Notes: generated from the letters alone by a model not told the origin. A DNA stretch of 30,984 bases from UBA7328 sp002471345 (GCA_964011275.1 CAXGOB010000058.1:1-30984), one strand, 5' to 3'; counted from the first letter of the stretch, positions 9,326-17,546 are shown. Made by a program: numbers and translations.

Positions 9326-10042
9326 TTAAAATATTCTTAACCGCGACATAATTTCTGGGGCATAATTCTTTGCTAATGGTACCTGGGTGTCTCCTATAGT
9401 GATAGCATTAGGTCCTACATCACTAACATGATCTAGATTCACCGCATAGGATCTATGAGTTCTAATGATTTTATCTGAAGCCAATTTATTCACAAATCCA
9501 CTGATCGTAGATCGAATGATATGAGTCTTGTCTTCAGAATGAAGGTCTATGTAATTATCACTTTTTTGAATGTATCTAATTTCATCAATTGATACTTTGA
9601 TAAACCTATGATCAGATTTCACAAAGATGGCATCATTAAAGATAGCTAACTGCTCTTCTGGATTAGTATTCTCATTTACACTAAAGTTTTCCATTGCCAC
9701 TTCAATAGCGGCAAATAGCTGTTCTTCTTTGAATGGCTTAAGAATATAGGCCGAAGGGTGAGTAGATTTTGCCCTTACAATAGTGGATGTGTCTCCTATT
9801 GAACTTGTAAAAATAAAAGGGATTCTTCTGATCTGATTAATACTTTTAGCTACTTCTACCCCATCCTTTGATCCATTGAGATTAATGTCAAGTAAAGCTA
9901 AATCTGGTTGATCATTTTTTATAATATCTATAGCTTCGTCATAATCCACTGCCTGTCCACAAACTTCATATCCTCTATCTTCTAGCATCATACAGATGTC
10001 TTCTGATATTATCATTTCATCTTCTACAATAAGGATTTTCAT
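9326..10042 (-). CDS. LytTR-family response regulator
   Basis: The 238-aa protein has an N-terminal receiver domain (residues 1-120) and a C-terminal LytTR DNA-binding domain (about 145-238). Receiver residues are intact: acidic pair E7/D8, phospho-acceptor D52 in 'LALLDINLN', T79 and K102 in 'AYILKPF'. The LytTR part shows the typical 'FIKVSIDEIRYIQKSDNYID' and the later 'IIRTHRSYAVNLDHV'. It should be phosphorylated by the adjacent kinase and bind pairs of direct repeats in promoters. Its ATG is 1 nt after the kinase TGA, so translation is coupled to the kinase. All catalytic residues are present, so this partner does not look decayed even though the kinase frame is interrupted. Confidence 0.95.
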   Translation of the reverse strand: MKILIVEDEMIISEDICMMLEDRGYEVCGQAVDYDEAIDIIKNDQPDLALLDINLNGSKDGVEVAKSINQIRRIPFIFTSSIGDTSTIVRAKSTHPSAYILKPFKEEQLFAAIEVAMENFSVNENTNPEEQLAIFNDAIFVKSDHRFIKVSIDEIRYIQKSDNYIDLHSEDKTHIIRSTISGFVNKLASDKIIRTHRSYAVNLDHVSDVGPNAITIGDTQVPLAKNYAPEIMSRLRIF

Positions 10043-10043
10043 A

Positions 10044-10439
10044 TCAAACTGCTTTTTTCAGATCATTGAATGAAAGAGAAATATACGCTCCATTTCTATT
10101 TTCGATAGATAAATCTCCTTTGAGTTGTTTTACACCTAAAGACTTCACCAATTTCATACCTAAGCTGTTGGATTTTCTATCATTTAAATCTTTGGCAATA
10201 CCAATTCCATCATCCTCTACTTTGAGTAAATACTTTCCATTCTCATCAGAACTTAAACTAATATTTATTACTCCATTATCCCTTGAATTAAATGCATGTT
10301 TGTAAGCATTAGAAACCAATTCATTTACAATCAATCCGACTGGGATAGCTGTGTCAATATCAAAAAGAAGGTCATGAGCATGAATTTCATAGTTGATATC
10401 TTTGACATCACTTTTAAATGAACTTGACAGATAATTCAT
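10044..10439 (-). CDS. C-terminal ATPase part of the interrupted sensor histidine kinase
   Basis: This 131-residue stretch carries the HATPase_c domain: N box 'VNELVSNAYKHAF', G1 box 'EDDGIGI' and G2-like 'GMKLVKSLGV'. It is in the same frame as the upstream kinase fragment; only the TAG at 10448-10446 separates them (…NMQNYL-stop-QLMNYLSSSF…). If translated alone it would start at ATG 10439, or the TTG one codon earlier at 10442, and would give an ATP-binding domain lacking the phospho-acceptor histidine. It ends 1 nt before the response regulator. Most simply it is the 3' portion of one roughly 740-780-residue kinase gene broken by a nonsense change or a sequencing error; independent translation as a split kinase remains possible. 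Confidence 0.85.
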   Translation of the reverse strand: MNYLSSSFKSDVKDINYEIHAHDLLFDIDTAIPVGLIVNELVSNAYKHAFNSRDNGVINISLSSDENGKYLLKVEDDGIGIAKDLNDRKSNSLGMKLVKSLGVKQLKGDLSIENRNGAYISLSFNDLKKAV

Positions 10440-10445
10440 CAATTG

Positions 10446-10448
10446 CTA
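10446..10448 (-). other. In-frame amber codon within the HisKA_2 region of the kinase
   Basis: On the coding strand the frame reads …AAT TAT TTG TAG CAA TTG ATG AAT TAT CTG…. The residues on both sides belong to the dimerisation/phospho-acceptor region that leads into the ATPase domain. No frameshift is needed to join them. A single substitution such as GAG to TAG would explain it. Confidence 0.9.
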
Positions 10449-12275
10449 CAAATAATTTTGCATATTGATACTCGCTACTTCTTCATTTTGGTAAAGGTTC
10501 TGATGTATTAAAGACATAGCCTCCACTCTATTTCTTCCTTCGTTAATACTTGCCAAGACGTTGTTATCCTTTATTTTTTTGGATTGCAGATTGAGCAAGC
10601 TGGAGATGATTTGAAGATTGTTCTTTACCCTATGATGTATTTCTTTTAATAATACTTCCTTTTGTTCTAATGATTCTTGGATGACCATATTCTGTTCTGC
10701 AATCTCTTCATTTTTAAGTGATAATAGGTTATTTGATTTTTGCTTTTGCTTGGAATTATAAAAGAGCATAGATGCGAATCCAATTAACAATACTACTCCT
10801 CCTAAAGAAAGGTTTCTTACCAATTCTGATTGAGTTAATAATTCGTTTTGCAATAAAGTCTCTTTTTCAAGACTAGCTATTTCATCATCTCTTTTTTGAG
10901 TCTCATAAATGGTCTGCATTTTGACAGTCTCTTCATTTATTTTGTCATTGAGAAGTTTCGTTTTTAGATCTGTGAATTTCTTTTGGCTTTCAAATGCTTT
11001 ATCCATTTGTCCACTGAGAGCATAGGATTGAGCTAGATCTTCATATGAGGCGCCCTCACCTTTTATATCATTAATACTTTTAGATAATTCTGCAGACTTT
11101 AAAATATACTCTATTGCCTCCAGTGGTTTGTTCATATCATTCAGCAGTCTTCCAACTTGCTGATTCATCCAAGCTATTTTAAGTTGTTGGCCTAGCTGTT
11201 GTGCATTCTCTAATCCTTTTAATAAGTAGGATTTAGCAGAGACTAAATCTCCTTTAGCTTGATAATTCCTTCCTATATTTTTAAACGAATAACTCAATCC
11301 TCGTATATCTCCCATCTCGTTTCTCAACTTCAAATCTAGAAGACAATATTCTTCTGCGATGTCAAATTTTCCATTGAATCTATAATAGATATTAATACCC
11401 TGGTAGGCATTGGCTAAGGCATCTTTATTGTTAGTTTTTTTGGCAAGATCAATCGCTAAGTTCCAGTATTCTATAGCTTTTTCATCGCTTTCGATATCCC
11501 AATATACAGAGGCTATATTGTTATGTAAATCCGCTACTCTCACTATATCACCTAAACTCTCATAATAGGTAAGAACTTCTATAAATTGCTCTAATGCCTT
11601 GTCATCATCACCAAGATATCTATGTGTAAATGCTATTTTCTTAAGCACTAAAATCTCCAGATCTCTATTTCTGCTTTTCTCACTTCTTGTTATTTCAAGT
11701 GCCCGATTATAATTTTCAAAAGATTCTAAATACAAGCCTTCTCTTTCTTTGTATTCACCATAACCAGTTTGGGCTTTTGCTAACCCCAAATCATAACCGA
11801 TCTCATCACTAAGGATTCTGCATCGATCATAACTTTTTAATGTCATCTCACTGTTTCCTTTTCTCCTGTATATCGCAGCTGCAAAAGCGTGTGCATCAGA
11901 TTCAAATCTTTTGTTATTTATCTCACGAGAAAGGCTTACTAATTCTTTAGTTAGATCAAGAGCTTCATCAAAAGCTCCTTTAGGCATAAGGCTTTTGATT
12001 GTAGTAAAACCAGATCTTATCACTAACTCATTATCATCAAATTTAGAAGCCAATTCATAGCTCTCCTTGGCATACTTGATAGCATTATCGACATCATAGA
12101 GCACATATTCATCTGAAATTTGTATTAGAGTTTCTACCAGTATCGTAGTGTCATTTGTATTAGACAAGATTGATTGTAAACTATCAATATTAGCAGCAGT
12201 GTAACTCTTCTGAAGCCCAGTCAAAAGAAGCACAAAAGCAACTAAAAAAAGTTTCCAATAAACTTCATTCTTCAA
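10446..12275 (-). CDS. TPR-containing sensor histidine kinase, N-terminal part (HisKA_2), truncated by amber codon
   Basis: This encodes a signal peptide or membrane anchor (KLFLVAFVLLLTGLQKSYT), a long periplasmic array of tetratricopeptide-like helical repeats, one transmembrane helix (LSLGGVVLLIGFASMLFYNS), a short cytoplasmic coil, and a HisKA_2 phospho-acceptor region with 'KEIHHRVKNNLQIISSLLNL'. The candidate phosphorylated His is residue 547 or 548 counted from the TTG start. I chose TTG at 12275 because it gives a compact signal peptide and leaves room for a promoter; the longer ATG at 12377 would overlap the divergent gene at 12358 by 20 nt and adds an odd 34-residue extension. The frame ends at TAG 10448-10446 and continues in frame into the ATPase domain. 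The paired regulator is the LytTR protein downstream. TPR-HisKA_2 kinases next to LytTR regulators are common in Bacteroidota. Confidence 0.85.
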   Translation of the reverse strand: MKNEVYWKLFLVAFVLLLTGLQKSYTAANIDSLQSILSNTNDTTILVETLIQISDEYVLYDVDNAIKYAKESYELASKFDDNELVIRSGFTTIKSLMPKGAFDEALDLTKELVSLSREINNKRFESDAHAFAAAIYRRKGNSEMTLKSYDRCRILSDEIGYDLGLAKAQTGYGEYKEREGLYLESFENYNRALEITRSEKSRNRDLEILVLKKIAFTHRYLGDDDKALEQFIEVLTYYESLGDIVRVADLHNNIASVYWDIESDEKAIEYWNLAIDLAKKTNNKDALANAYQGINIYYRFNGKFDIAEEYCLLDLKLRNEMGDIRGLSYSFKNIGRNYQAKGDLVSAKSYLLKGLENAQQLGQQLKIAWMNQQVGRLLNDMNKPLEAIEYILKSAELSKSINDIKGEGASYEDLAQSYALSGQMDKAFESQKKFTDLKTKLLNDKINEETVKMQTIYETQKRDDEIASLEKETLLQNELLTQSELVRNLSLGGVVLLIGFASMLFYNSKQKQKSNNLLSLKNEEIAEQNMVIQESLEQKEVLLKEIHHRVKNNLQIISSLLNLQSKKIKDNNVLASINEGRNRVEAMSLIHQNLYQNEEVASINMQNYL

Positions 12276-12357
12276 TACACTATATAGATTTTGATTCTGT
12301 AACTTCAAAAAGTTTGCTTTAAAATGGATATAAACCCAAAATAAACAATTAGTGTAA

Positions 12358-12645
12358 ATGATAACAGAAATAGCCATGCTCTATATCAAAGAAGGAAGTG
12401 AAAGACAGTTTGAAATAGATTTTAGTACAGCTTCTAAATATATCAGTTCTATCAATGGTTACATCAATCATAAAATTTTGAAGTGTTTAGAGCAAAGTCA
12501 TAAATATGTACTGATTGTAGAATGGAAATCTTTAGAAGATCATACCATAGGATTTAGGACCTCGCCTCAATATCAAAAATGGAAAGAGATACTTCATCAT
12601 TATTATGAGCCCTTCCCTATTGTAGAGCATTACAAATCATTATGA
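12358..12645 (+). CDS. Small antibiotic-biosynthesis-monooxygenase (ABM) fold protein
   Basis: The 95-aa protein begins MITEIAMLYIKEGSERQFE and continues with a helix (FSTASKYISSINGYINHKIL), 'YVLIVEWKSLEDHTIGFRTS' and 'YQKWKEILHHYYEPFPIVEH'. This is the ferredoxin-like dimeric ABM layout of about 95-100 aa. The MITEIA opening is typical of the family, so ATG 12358 is preferred over the in-frame ATG at 12376. Members range from haem-degrading or quinone-forming oxygenases to proteins without known activity, so the substrate is unknown. It diverges from the sensor kinase, with about 80 nt between the chosen starts. Confidence 0.8.
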   Translation: MITEIAMLYIKEGSERQFEIDFSTASKYISSINGYINHKILKCLEQSHKYVLIVEWKSLEDHTIGFRTSPQYQKWKEILHHYYEPFPIVEHYKSL

Positions 12646-12724
12646 CAATATAGTTTTATTCACTGCAAATTTTGACTGCCCTTATTTTCATACATTGTTA
12701 GACTATCAATAATATGGGAAATCA

Positions 12725-15514
12725 ATGAGGTCTCTTACTTATCTTATCATCTTATCTTCAATCATTCTATTTCAAAACTGCACCAATGAAATACCAGAAA
12801 ATTGGCAATGGGAAACAGTTAAAACCATAGGGCAACCTACTGCACGACATGAAGCTGGGCTAGTCAGTTATCAAGACAAGTTATACTTAATGGGTGGTCG
12901 AAGAGTGAATCCGACATCAGTATATGATCCGTTAGTTAACGAATGGACAGAGCATTCTCCTACTCCTTTAGAGATTCATCATTTCCAACCTGTGGTGTAT
13001 GGAGATAAAATTTACATTGTTGGAGCAATGACAGGAAAGTGGCCCAACGAAACTCCTTTGGAAAAAGTGATGGTTTATGATCCTGAAAAAGATGAATATC
13101 AAGAATCTCATGACATACCCGTGCACAGAAGAAGAGGTGGTGCAGGAGTTGCTGTATTTGGAGGAAAAATCTATATAGTCGGTGGTATTACTCACGGACA
13201 TCAAAATGGCTATAAAAACTGGATGGATGAGTATAATCCAGAGACTGGAGAATGGATTACACTTCCAGATGCACCTCATAATCGAGATCATTTTCAAGCA
13301 ATTGTAAATAATGATAAACTTTATGCTTTTGCTGGAAGGCGTACTTCACATCACAACGGAAATGATATGAACCTCACCTCCTCACATGGAAATGTATTTG
13401 ATCTTAAAAGCAAAAAATGGGAACAGGTAAGCAATAATCTGTCTGTCCCAACAATGCGAGCTGGGAATTCAGCTTTTGTTTGGAATAATGATATAATTAT
13501 TGGAGGTGGTGAAAGTATGGCTCATGAAGCAGCTCATGATGAAGTCGAAGCCTTCAATACTTCAAGTGGCCTATGGAGTAAATGGCCATCACTTAATCAA
13601 GGTAGGCATGGTACAGGTTTCGCCATCATTGGGGACTATGTATATATTGCTTCTGGATGTGGTAAAAGAGGAGGAGAACCTGAACTAACATCTTTAGAAA
13701 GATTACAATTGCCAAAAGGAAATGCTAAACCTATTTCTAAAGAGATTGATCAGACTCCAGTTTATTCACAATGGCATACCATAACCATTCCTTTCCACGG
13801 ACCAGAAACTAGTGAAACGGATGATGACAATCCTTTTTTGAACTATAGATTATCAGTAGAATTCAGTAATGAAAGTGGCAATCAGATGATAAGAGGATAT
13901 TATGCCGCAGATGGGAATGCAGGAGAAACGAGTGCCGCGGCTGGTAATATTTGGCAAGTTCGGTTCACCCCTGATAAAGCCGGTGAATGGACCTATTCTG
14001 CGACATTACAAAAAGGAGACAGCATAGCTCTCATCGATGACATCATTGAAGGTGATATTGTTTCGATAACAAATAATGAAGGTAAATTCTCTGTGATGAC
14101 ATCTGACAAAGAAGGACCGGACTTCAGAGCAAATGGAAGACTGATAGCTGATAAAGGATTTTTCAAATTTGAGAATACTCATGATTATTGGATGAAGGCC
14201 GGAGCCAATAGTCCAGAGAACTTTTTAGCATTTGAAGGATTTGATGATACCTACAGAATCAAAGCAGAAGCAAGAGAAGGAGAGGCTTCAGCACTAGGGA
14301 CTATTCACTCATTTGATCCACACATTGATGACTGGAAGACTGGAGATCCTACCTGGCAAAATGGAAAAGGGAAAGCCATTATTGGTGCCACAAATTACCT
14401 GGCATCAAAGGGAATGAACAGTATTTACTTCTTAACGATGAACATCTTGGGTGACGGTAAAGATGTATGGCCATATGCAAGCCCTGATGATTTCACTCGA
14501 TTTGATGTGAGCAAACTGGATCAGTGGGAAGTGGTATTCCAACATATGCAATCCAAAGGAATACTGTTGCATTTTGTAACACAAGAAACTGAAAATGAAA
14601 CCATGCTCGATAATGGCAATACAGGTCCTATGCGACAGCTGTACTATCGAGAACTTATAGCAAGGTTTGGACATCATCTTGGACTAGTTTGGAATCTTGG
14701 AGAAGAAAATGGACCAGCTGACTGGACTCCAATAGGTCAAAATGATGCACAAAGGAAGGCTATGGCTTCATTTATAAATGACAATGATCCCTACAACCAT
14801 CCGATCTTATTACATACACATTCTTATGACCCGATCAGAGAGGATATATTAAATGATATAATAGGTTATAAAGATTTAGATGGGCTCTCTTTCCAACAAG
14901 CAGACAGGACCAAAACCTCTGAACAGATAGAGATGTGGAGAAAGAAATCTAAAGAAAAAGGTCATGAATGGCTTATTGCTATGGATGAAATTGGAGAATG
15001 GCACACTGCTGTAAAAACGGACGAAGAAGAGAAAGACCACGCCTCATTAAGAGGCAGCACTTTATGGGGATCACTGATGTCAGGAGCAGCAGGTGTGGAG
15101 TGGTATTTTGGAGCAAGGCATCCGCATAATGACCTCACTTCTGAAGATTGGAGACAACGTGATCGACTTTGGGAATTGACATATTATGCGAAAGACTTTT
15201 TTGACCAATATCTCCCTTATTGGGACATGGAAGCAGACCATAATTTGATCAGGATGTCCGATGCATTCTGTTTAAAAAAAGAAGATGAAATATATGCAAT
15301 CTATCTTCCATCTACTCGAAATGTACAGATGGACCTAACCCAAACCGAAGGAGAGTATAATATAGAATGGTACAATCCATTGAAAGGAGGTGAACTACTC
15401 AAGGGGACAATCAAAAATATAAGTGGTGGCAAAATTCAAAATTTAGGAATCCCTCCGAGTAGTGATACTGATCCTGCGAAACAGGATTGGGTAGTATTAA
15501 TCCGAAAGGCATAG
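12725..15514 (+). CDS. Kelch-repeat plus DUF5060/glycoside-hydrolase-like lipoprotein
   Basis: The 929-aa protein has a lipobox at Cys19 (IILFQNC), so it is probably a membrane lipoprotein. Residues about 40-330 form a kelch beta-propeller (repeated GG…YD/FD…W pattern, e.g. 'LYLMGGRRVNPTSVYDP'). Residues about 345-450 resemble DUF5060, a beta-sandwich found in front of barrel glycosidases, and about 460-860 look like a TIM-barrel glycosidase-type domain. Candidate catalytic acids are E660/E661 in 'LVWNLGEENG' and E755 in 'AMDEIGEW', placed like the acid/base and nucleophile of clan GH-A enzymes (inference). The C-terminal 'YAIYLPSTRNVQMDL…YNIEWYNPLKGG' resembles the putative collagen-binding domain seen in related proteins. 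The substrate is unknown. The methyltransferase follows after 29 nt. The domain order kelch then glycosidase is uncommon. Confidence 0.85.
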   Translation: MRSLTYLIILSSIILFQNCTNEIPENWQWETVKTIGQPTARHEAGLVSYQDKLYLMGGRRVNPTSVYDPLVNEWTEHSPTPLEIHHFQPVVYGDKIYIVGAMTGKWPNETPLEKVMVYDPEKDEYQESHDIPVHRRRGGAGVAVFGGKIYIVGGITHGHQNGYKNWMDEYNPETGEWITLPDAPHNRDHFQAIVNNDKLYAFAGRRTSHHNGNDMNLTSSHGNVFDLKSKKWEQVSNNLSVPTMRAGNSAFVWNNDIIIGGGESMAHEAAHDEVEAFNTSSGLWSKWPSLNQGRHGTGFAIIGDYVYIASGCGKRGGEPELTSLERLQLPKGNAKPISKEIDQTPVYSQWHTITIPFHGPETSETDDDNPFLNYRLSVEFSNESGNQMIRGYYAADGNAGETSAAAGNIWQVRFTPDKAGEWTYSATLQKGDSIALIDDIIEGDIVSITNNEGKFSVMTSDKEGPDFRANGRLIADKGFFKFENTHDYWMKAGANSPENFLAFEGFDDTYRIKAEAREGEASALGTIHSFDPHIDDWKTGDPTWQNGKGKAIIGATNYLASKGMNSIYFLTMNILGDGKDVWPYASPDDFTRFDVSKLDQWEVVFQHMQSKGILLHFVTQETENETMLDNGNTGPMRQLYYRELIARFGHHLGLVWNLGEENGPADWTPIGQNDAQRKAMASFINDNDPYNHPILLHTHSYDPIREDILNDIIGYKDLDGLSFQQADRTKTSEQIEMWRKKSKEKGHEWLIAMDEIGEWHTAVKTDEEEKDHASLRGSTLWGSLMSGAAGVEWYFGARHPHNDLTSEDWRQRDRLWELTYYAKDFFDQYLPYWDMEADHNLIRMSDAFCLKKEDEIYAIYLPSTRNVQMDLTQTEGEYNIEWYNPLKGGELLKGTIKNISGGKIQNLGIPPSSDTDPAKQDWVVLIRKA

Positions 15515-15543
15515 ATGATCCACATGGTATAAATTAATCTTAC

Positions 15544-16182
15544 ATGAAAATTGAAGCTTTACATGAATTTCATGATCCCGATTTTGCTCAAGGCTGGTCT
15601 GATAAGTTCGAACCAACTAAAGATAGACTTGATCTTTTTAAAACGATATCTGATCAGTTGAAAGATGAGACCACTTTTCAAATATTAGAATTAGGTATAG
15701 GACCTGGCTACTTAACTGAATATATTTTGACAAATCTTTCTAATGTGAGATGCGAAGGACTAGATTATTCAGAAGCGATGTTGTCTATAGCGAAAGAAAG
15801 AACATCAAATCACAATGAGAGAATATCATTCACTCAAGCAGATTTAGTAAATGAACTTTGGTCAAAGAAAATAAAAACACAACCAAACGCCATAGTTTCC
15901 ACATGGGCACTTCACGATTTGTTTAATTTAGAAAGTATAAAATCTGTATTTAGATTAGCATATGAATTGCTTCCAGAAGGAGATGTTTTCCTCAACGGAG
16001 ATTTTGTAAAACCTGAAGAATCGACCACAGAATATGAAGGAGGAAGAATCCGTCCTAGTGAACATGTTTTTCTTTTAAAAGATGTAGGTTTTCAATCAGT
16101 CAACTGTATAAAAGAATTTGAGAAAAACGTCCATAATCCAACTACGGCTAATAACTATTCATGCTTTATGGCTGTGAAGTAA
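15544..16182 (+). CDS. SAM-dependent class I methyltransferase
   Basis: The 212-aa protein has SAM-binding motif I 'ILELGIGPGYLTEY' (residues 47-60), the acidic strand-2 end 'CEGLDYSEAMLSIAKE', and 'ISFTQADLVNELW' for the adenine-binding region. 'PNAIVSTWALHDLF' corresponds to post-motif strand 4. These are hallmarks of the Rossmann methyltransferase fold. Its substrate cannot be told from sequence; small-molecule or UbiE/type-11-like members share this pattern. It sits 29 nt downstream of the kelch/glycosidase gene on the same strand, so co-transcription is plausible, but no functional link is evident. Confidence 0.85.
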   Translation: MKIEALHEFHDPDFAQGWSDKFEPTKDRLDLFKTISDQLKDETTFQILELGIGPGYLTEYILTNLSNVRCEGLDYSEAMLSIAKERTSNHNERISFTQADLVNELWSKKIKTQPNAIVSTWALHDLFNLESIKSVFRLAYELLPEGDVFLNGDFVKPEESTTEYEGGRIRPSEHVFLLKDVGFQSVNCIKEFEKNVHNPTTANNYSCFMAVK

Positions 16183-16257
16183 AACTCCTCAGCCCATACT
16201 CAATTCAGTAATCATAGAGTGTAAATATTAATCTTTATTCTTTCTAAAAAATACGTC

Positions 16258-16545
16258 ATTAAAAAATTTGCAATTCTCACTATAGGTTTCGAAAATCCAA
16301 CACCAGAAATCATGCAAGAGTGGATGAAATGGTTTGATTCCATTCAAGGTAGTATCATAGAACAAGTCGGTTTTATAGGTGGAAAAGAAGTTACAAAAGA
16401 TGGCACCATTGATCTCAAAATGGATTTAGATGCCATAACTGGATTGCTCTTCATTAAAGCAAAAAGTATGGAAGACGCACTAACAGTAGCTAAAGGATGT
16501 CCTATGATTACAAGTACTAAGGTGTATGAAGTGAGGGAACATTAG
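16258..16545 (+). CDS. YCII-like small protein, apparently starting at an ATT codon
   Basis: The frame reads (I/M)KKFAILTIGFENPTPEIMQE…, then 'WMKWFDSIQGSIIEQVGFIG' and a C-terminal 'GCPMITSTKVYEVREH'. This is the YCII/YciI-related fold (about 95 aa, a ferredoxin-like dimer; function unknown in most members). The first ATG in the frame is at 16312 and would remove the 'KKFAILTIGFE' strand, which is the typical N-terminus. An in-frame TAA at 16222 closes the frame upstream, and no ATG, GTG or TTG lies between. The natural start position is occupied by ATT at 16258. So either a rare ATT start is used, the start codon is mutated, or a shortened 77-aa product is made from 16312. Its stop is 12 nt from the convergent aldolase stop. 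Confidence 0.75.
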   Translation: MKKFAILTIGFENPTPEIMQEWMKWFDSIQGSIIEQVGFIGGKEVTKDGTIDLKMDLDAITGLLFIKAKSMEDALTVAKGCPMITSTKVYEVREH

Positions 16546-16566
16546 TAGTGATTAGAATCACCCTAA
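16543..16566. terminator. Candidate bidirectional hairpin between convergent genes
   Basis: The perfect inverted repeat GTGATT-AG-AATCAC (16548-16561) lies between, and overlaps, the stop codons of the YCII-like gene and the aldolase gene. Flanking TTAG and CTAA can extend the stem with an offset. There is no strong T-run, so its role in termination is only likely by position. Confidence 0.4.
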
Positions 16567-17184
16567 TGCCTCTACTAAAGCCTTTGCCTTTTGAGTTATT
16601 GCTTTATAATTTTTCTGAGCTATCAATTCTTTGTCCACTAATGCACTACCTATTCCTAAACCTAAGGCTCCTGCATCAAGCCAAGCCCTGGCATTGTCTG
16701 CATTGATCCCTCCTGTCGGAAATATAGGAATATGTGGTAAGGGTGCTCTGATAGCTTTTAGATATCCTATACCAAATTGATCCGCAGGGAATAGTTTTAT
16801 AATATCTGCTCCCCAATCATAAGCCTGCACCACTTCTGATGGAGTGAATGCACCTGATATGATAGGTTTATCTAGTGCATGTGATGCCTCTATTACCGTT
16901 TTCTTTGACACTGGAGTGACTATATATTCTGCTCCAGAATCTATAGCGGCTCTGGCCGTTTTGGCATCTGCTACAGACCCTACTCCTGCAAGTACTCCTG
17001 ACTTTTGAGATAATTTCTGAATTTCATTTAGGGCATTGGGAGTAGTCATTGTGACTTCAATTGAAGTAATTCCTCCTTCAGCTATTGCGCAGGATACTGG
17101 ATATACCTCTGATGGATCATCAAGCCGAATGATAGCCACAAGTCTTGATTCTAGAAGTTGAGATAGTATTTGATCTTTAGACAT
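16558..17184 (-). CDS. eda: 2-dehydro-3-deoxy-6-phosphogluconate (KDPG) aldolase family
   Basis: The 208-aa protein matches the usual Eda length of about 205-215 aa. It would cleave KDPG to pyruvate and glyceraldehyde-3-phosphate in Entner-Doudoroff or uronate catabolism. It has 'LVAIIRLDDP', the general base E43 in 'SIEVTMTTPNAL', 'AEYIVTPVSKKT', 'ISGAFTPSEV', the Schiff-base lysine K130 in 'ADIIKLFPADQFG' and the phosphate-binding 'IPIFPTGGIN'. The usual GxGT loop reads GVGS (Ser70 instead of Thr), a conservative change. No edd or KDG kinase gene is beside it, so its pathway partner is elsewhere; an aldolase for KDPGal or another 2-keto-3-deoxy acid cannot be excluded. An upstream palindrome may be its operator. 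Confidence 0.9.
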   Translation of the reverse strand: MSKDQILSQLLESRLVAIIRLDDPSEVYPVSCAIAEGGITSIEVTMTTPNALNEIQKLSQKSGVLAGVGSVADAKTARAAIDSGAEYIVTPVSKKTVIEASHALDKPIISGAFTPSEVVQAYDWGADIIKLFPADQFGIGYLKAIRAPLPHIPIFPTGGINADNARAWLDAGALGLGIGSALVDKELIAQKNYKAITQKAKALVEALG

Positions 17185-17197
17185 TGTGTATTTAGAT

Positions 17198-17213
17198 TAA
17201 TCCAATTGGGAAT
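17198..17213. promoter_or_regulatory. Operator-like palindrome upstream of eda
   Basis: CCAATTGG (17202-17209) is a perfect 8-bp palindrome. It sits inside GATT-AAT-CCAATTGG-G-AATC, whose outer arms GATT/AATC also pair if a bulge is allowed. It is about 20 nt upstream of the aldolase ATG, a position suited to repression by an HTH regulator. The regulator is unknown. Confidence 0.3.
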
Positions 17214-17323
17214 CAAAGTTAAAATGATCTAATAGATTTATGATATTCTATCCAGTACTATCTGGCAATTAGATGATGTCCTCACTGAAAGCTTAGAAAT
17301 CAGAATGGTTTCAAAGGATTATA

Positions 17324-17346
17324 CAAACGGGTTTGGGTTTTTTTTT
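17324..17346 (+). terminator. Terminator-like hairpin with T-run
   Basis: CAAA-CGGG-TTTG forms a 4-bp stem with a tetraloop (17324-17335, 5 bp if the loop is tightened), followed by GG and nine T residues (17338-17346). No plus-strand gene ends nearby, so it could end a short untranslated RNA, or attenuate the leader of the LamG-EEP operon. The stem is weak. Confidence 0.3.
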
Positions 17347-17546
17347 CTAAAAGATGAAAAGTAAACTTGTCTGATAATACCTTAAATGTTTCGTCTCAGC
17401 TGGATACCACTAAAGTCAATTGTCATAAAGCGCCAAATAAAAAGCTCAGGGATGAGAATATTTGGAATATCTTTTCTACCAATAAATGGATTGAAATAAA
17501 GAATGGATTAATGTCGAAAGCATTAACTTGGAAATGTGAAAGAAAA

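Noticed and set aside
10437..10448. Programmed read-through signal at the kinase stop (TAG CAA TTG)
   Set aside because: It only partly matches the eukaryotic viral context and there is no evidence that this works in bacteria; kept only as a remark.
12660..12724. Bacteroidota-type promoter (TTTG … TACATTG) before the kelch lipoprotein
   Set aside because: The -7 element lacks consensus bases and the spacing is shorter than the usual 19-21 nt.
12968..13297. 109-aa minus-strand frame
   Set aside because: Antisense to the kelch propeller; Cys/Ile/His-rich composition typical of a shadow frame.
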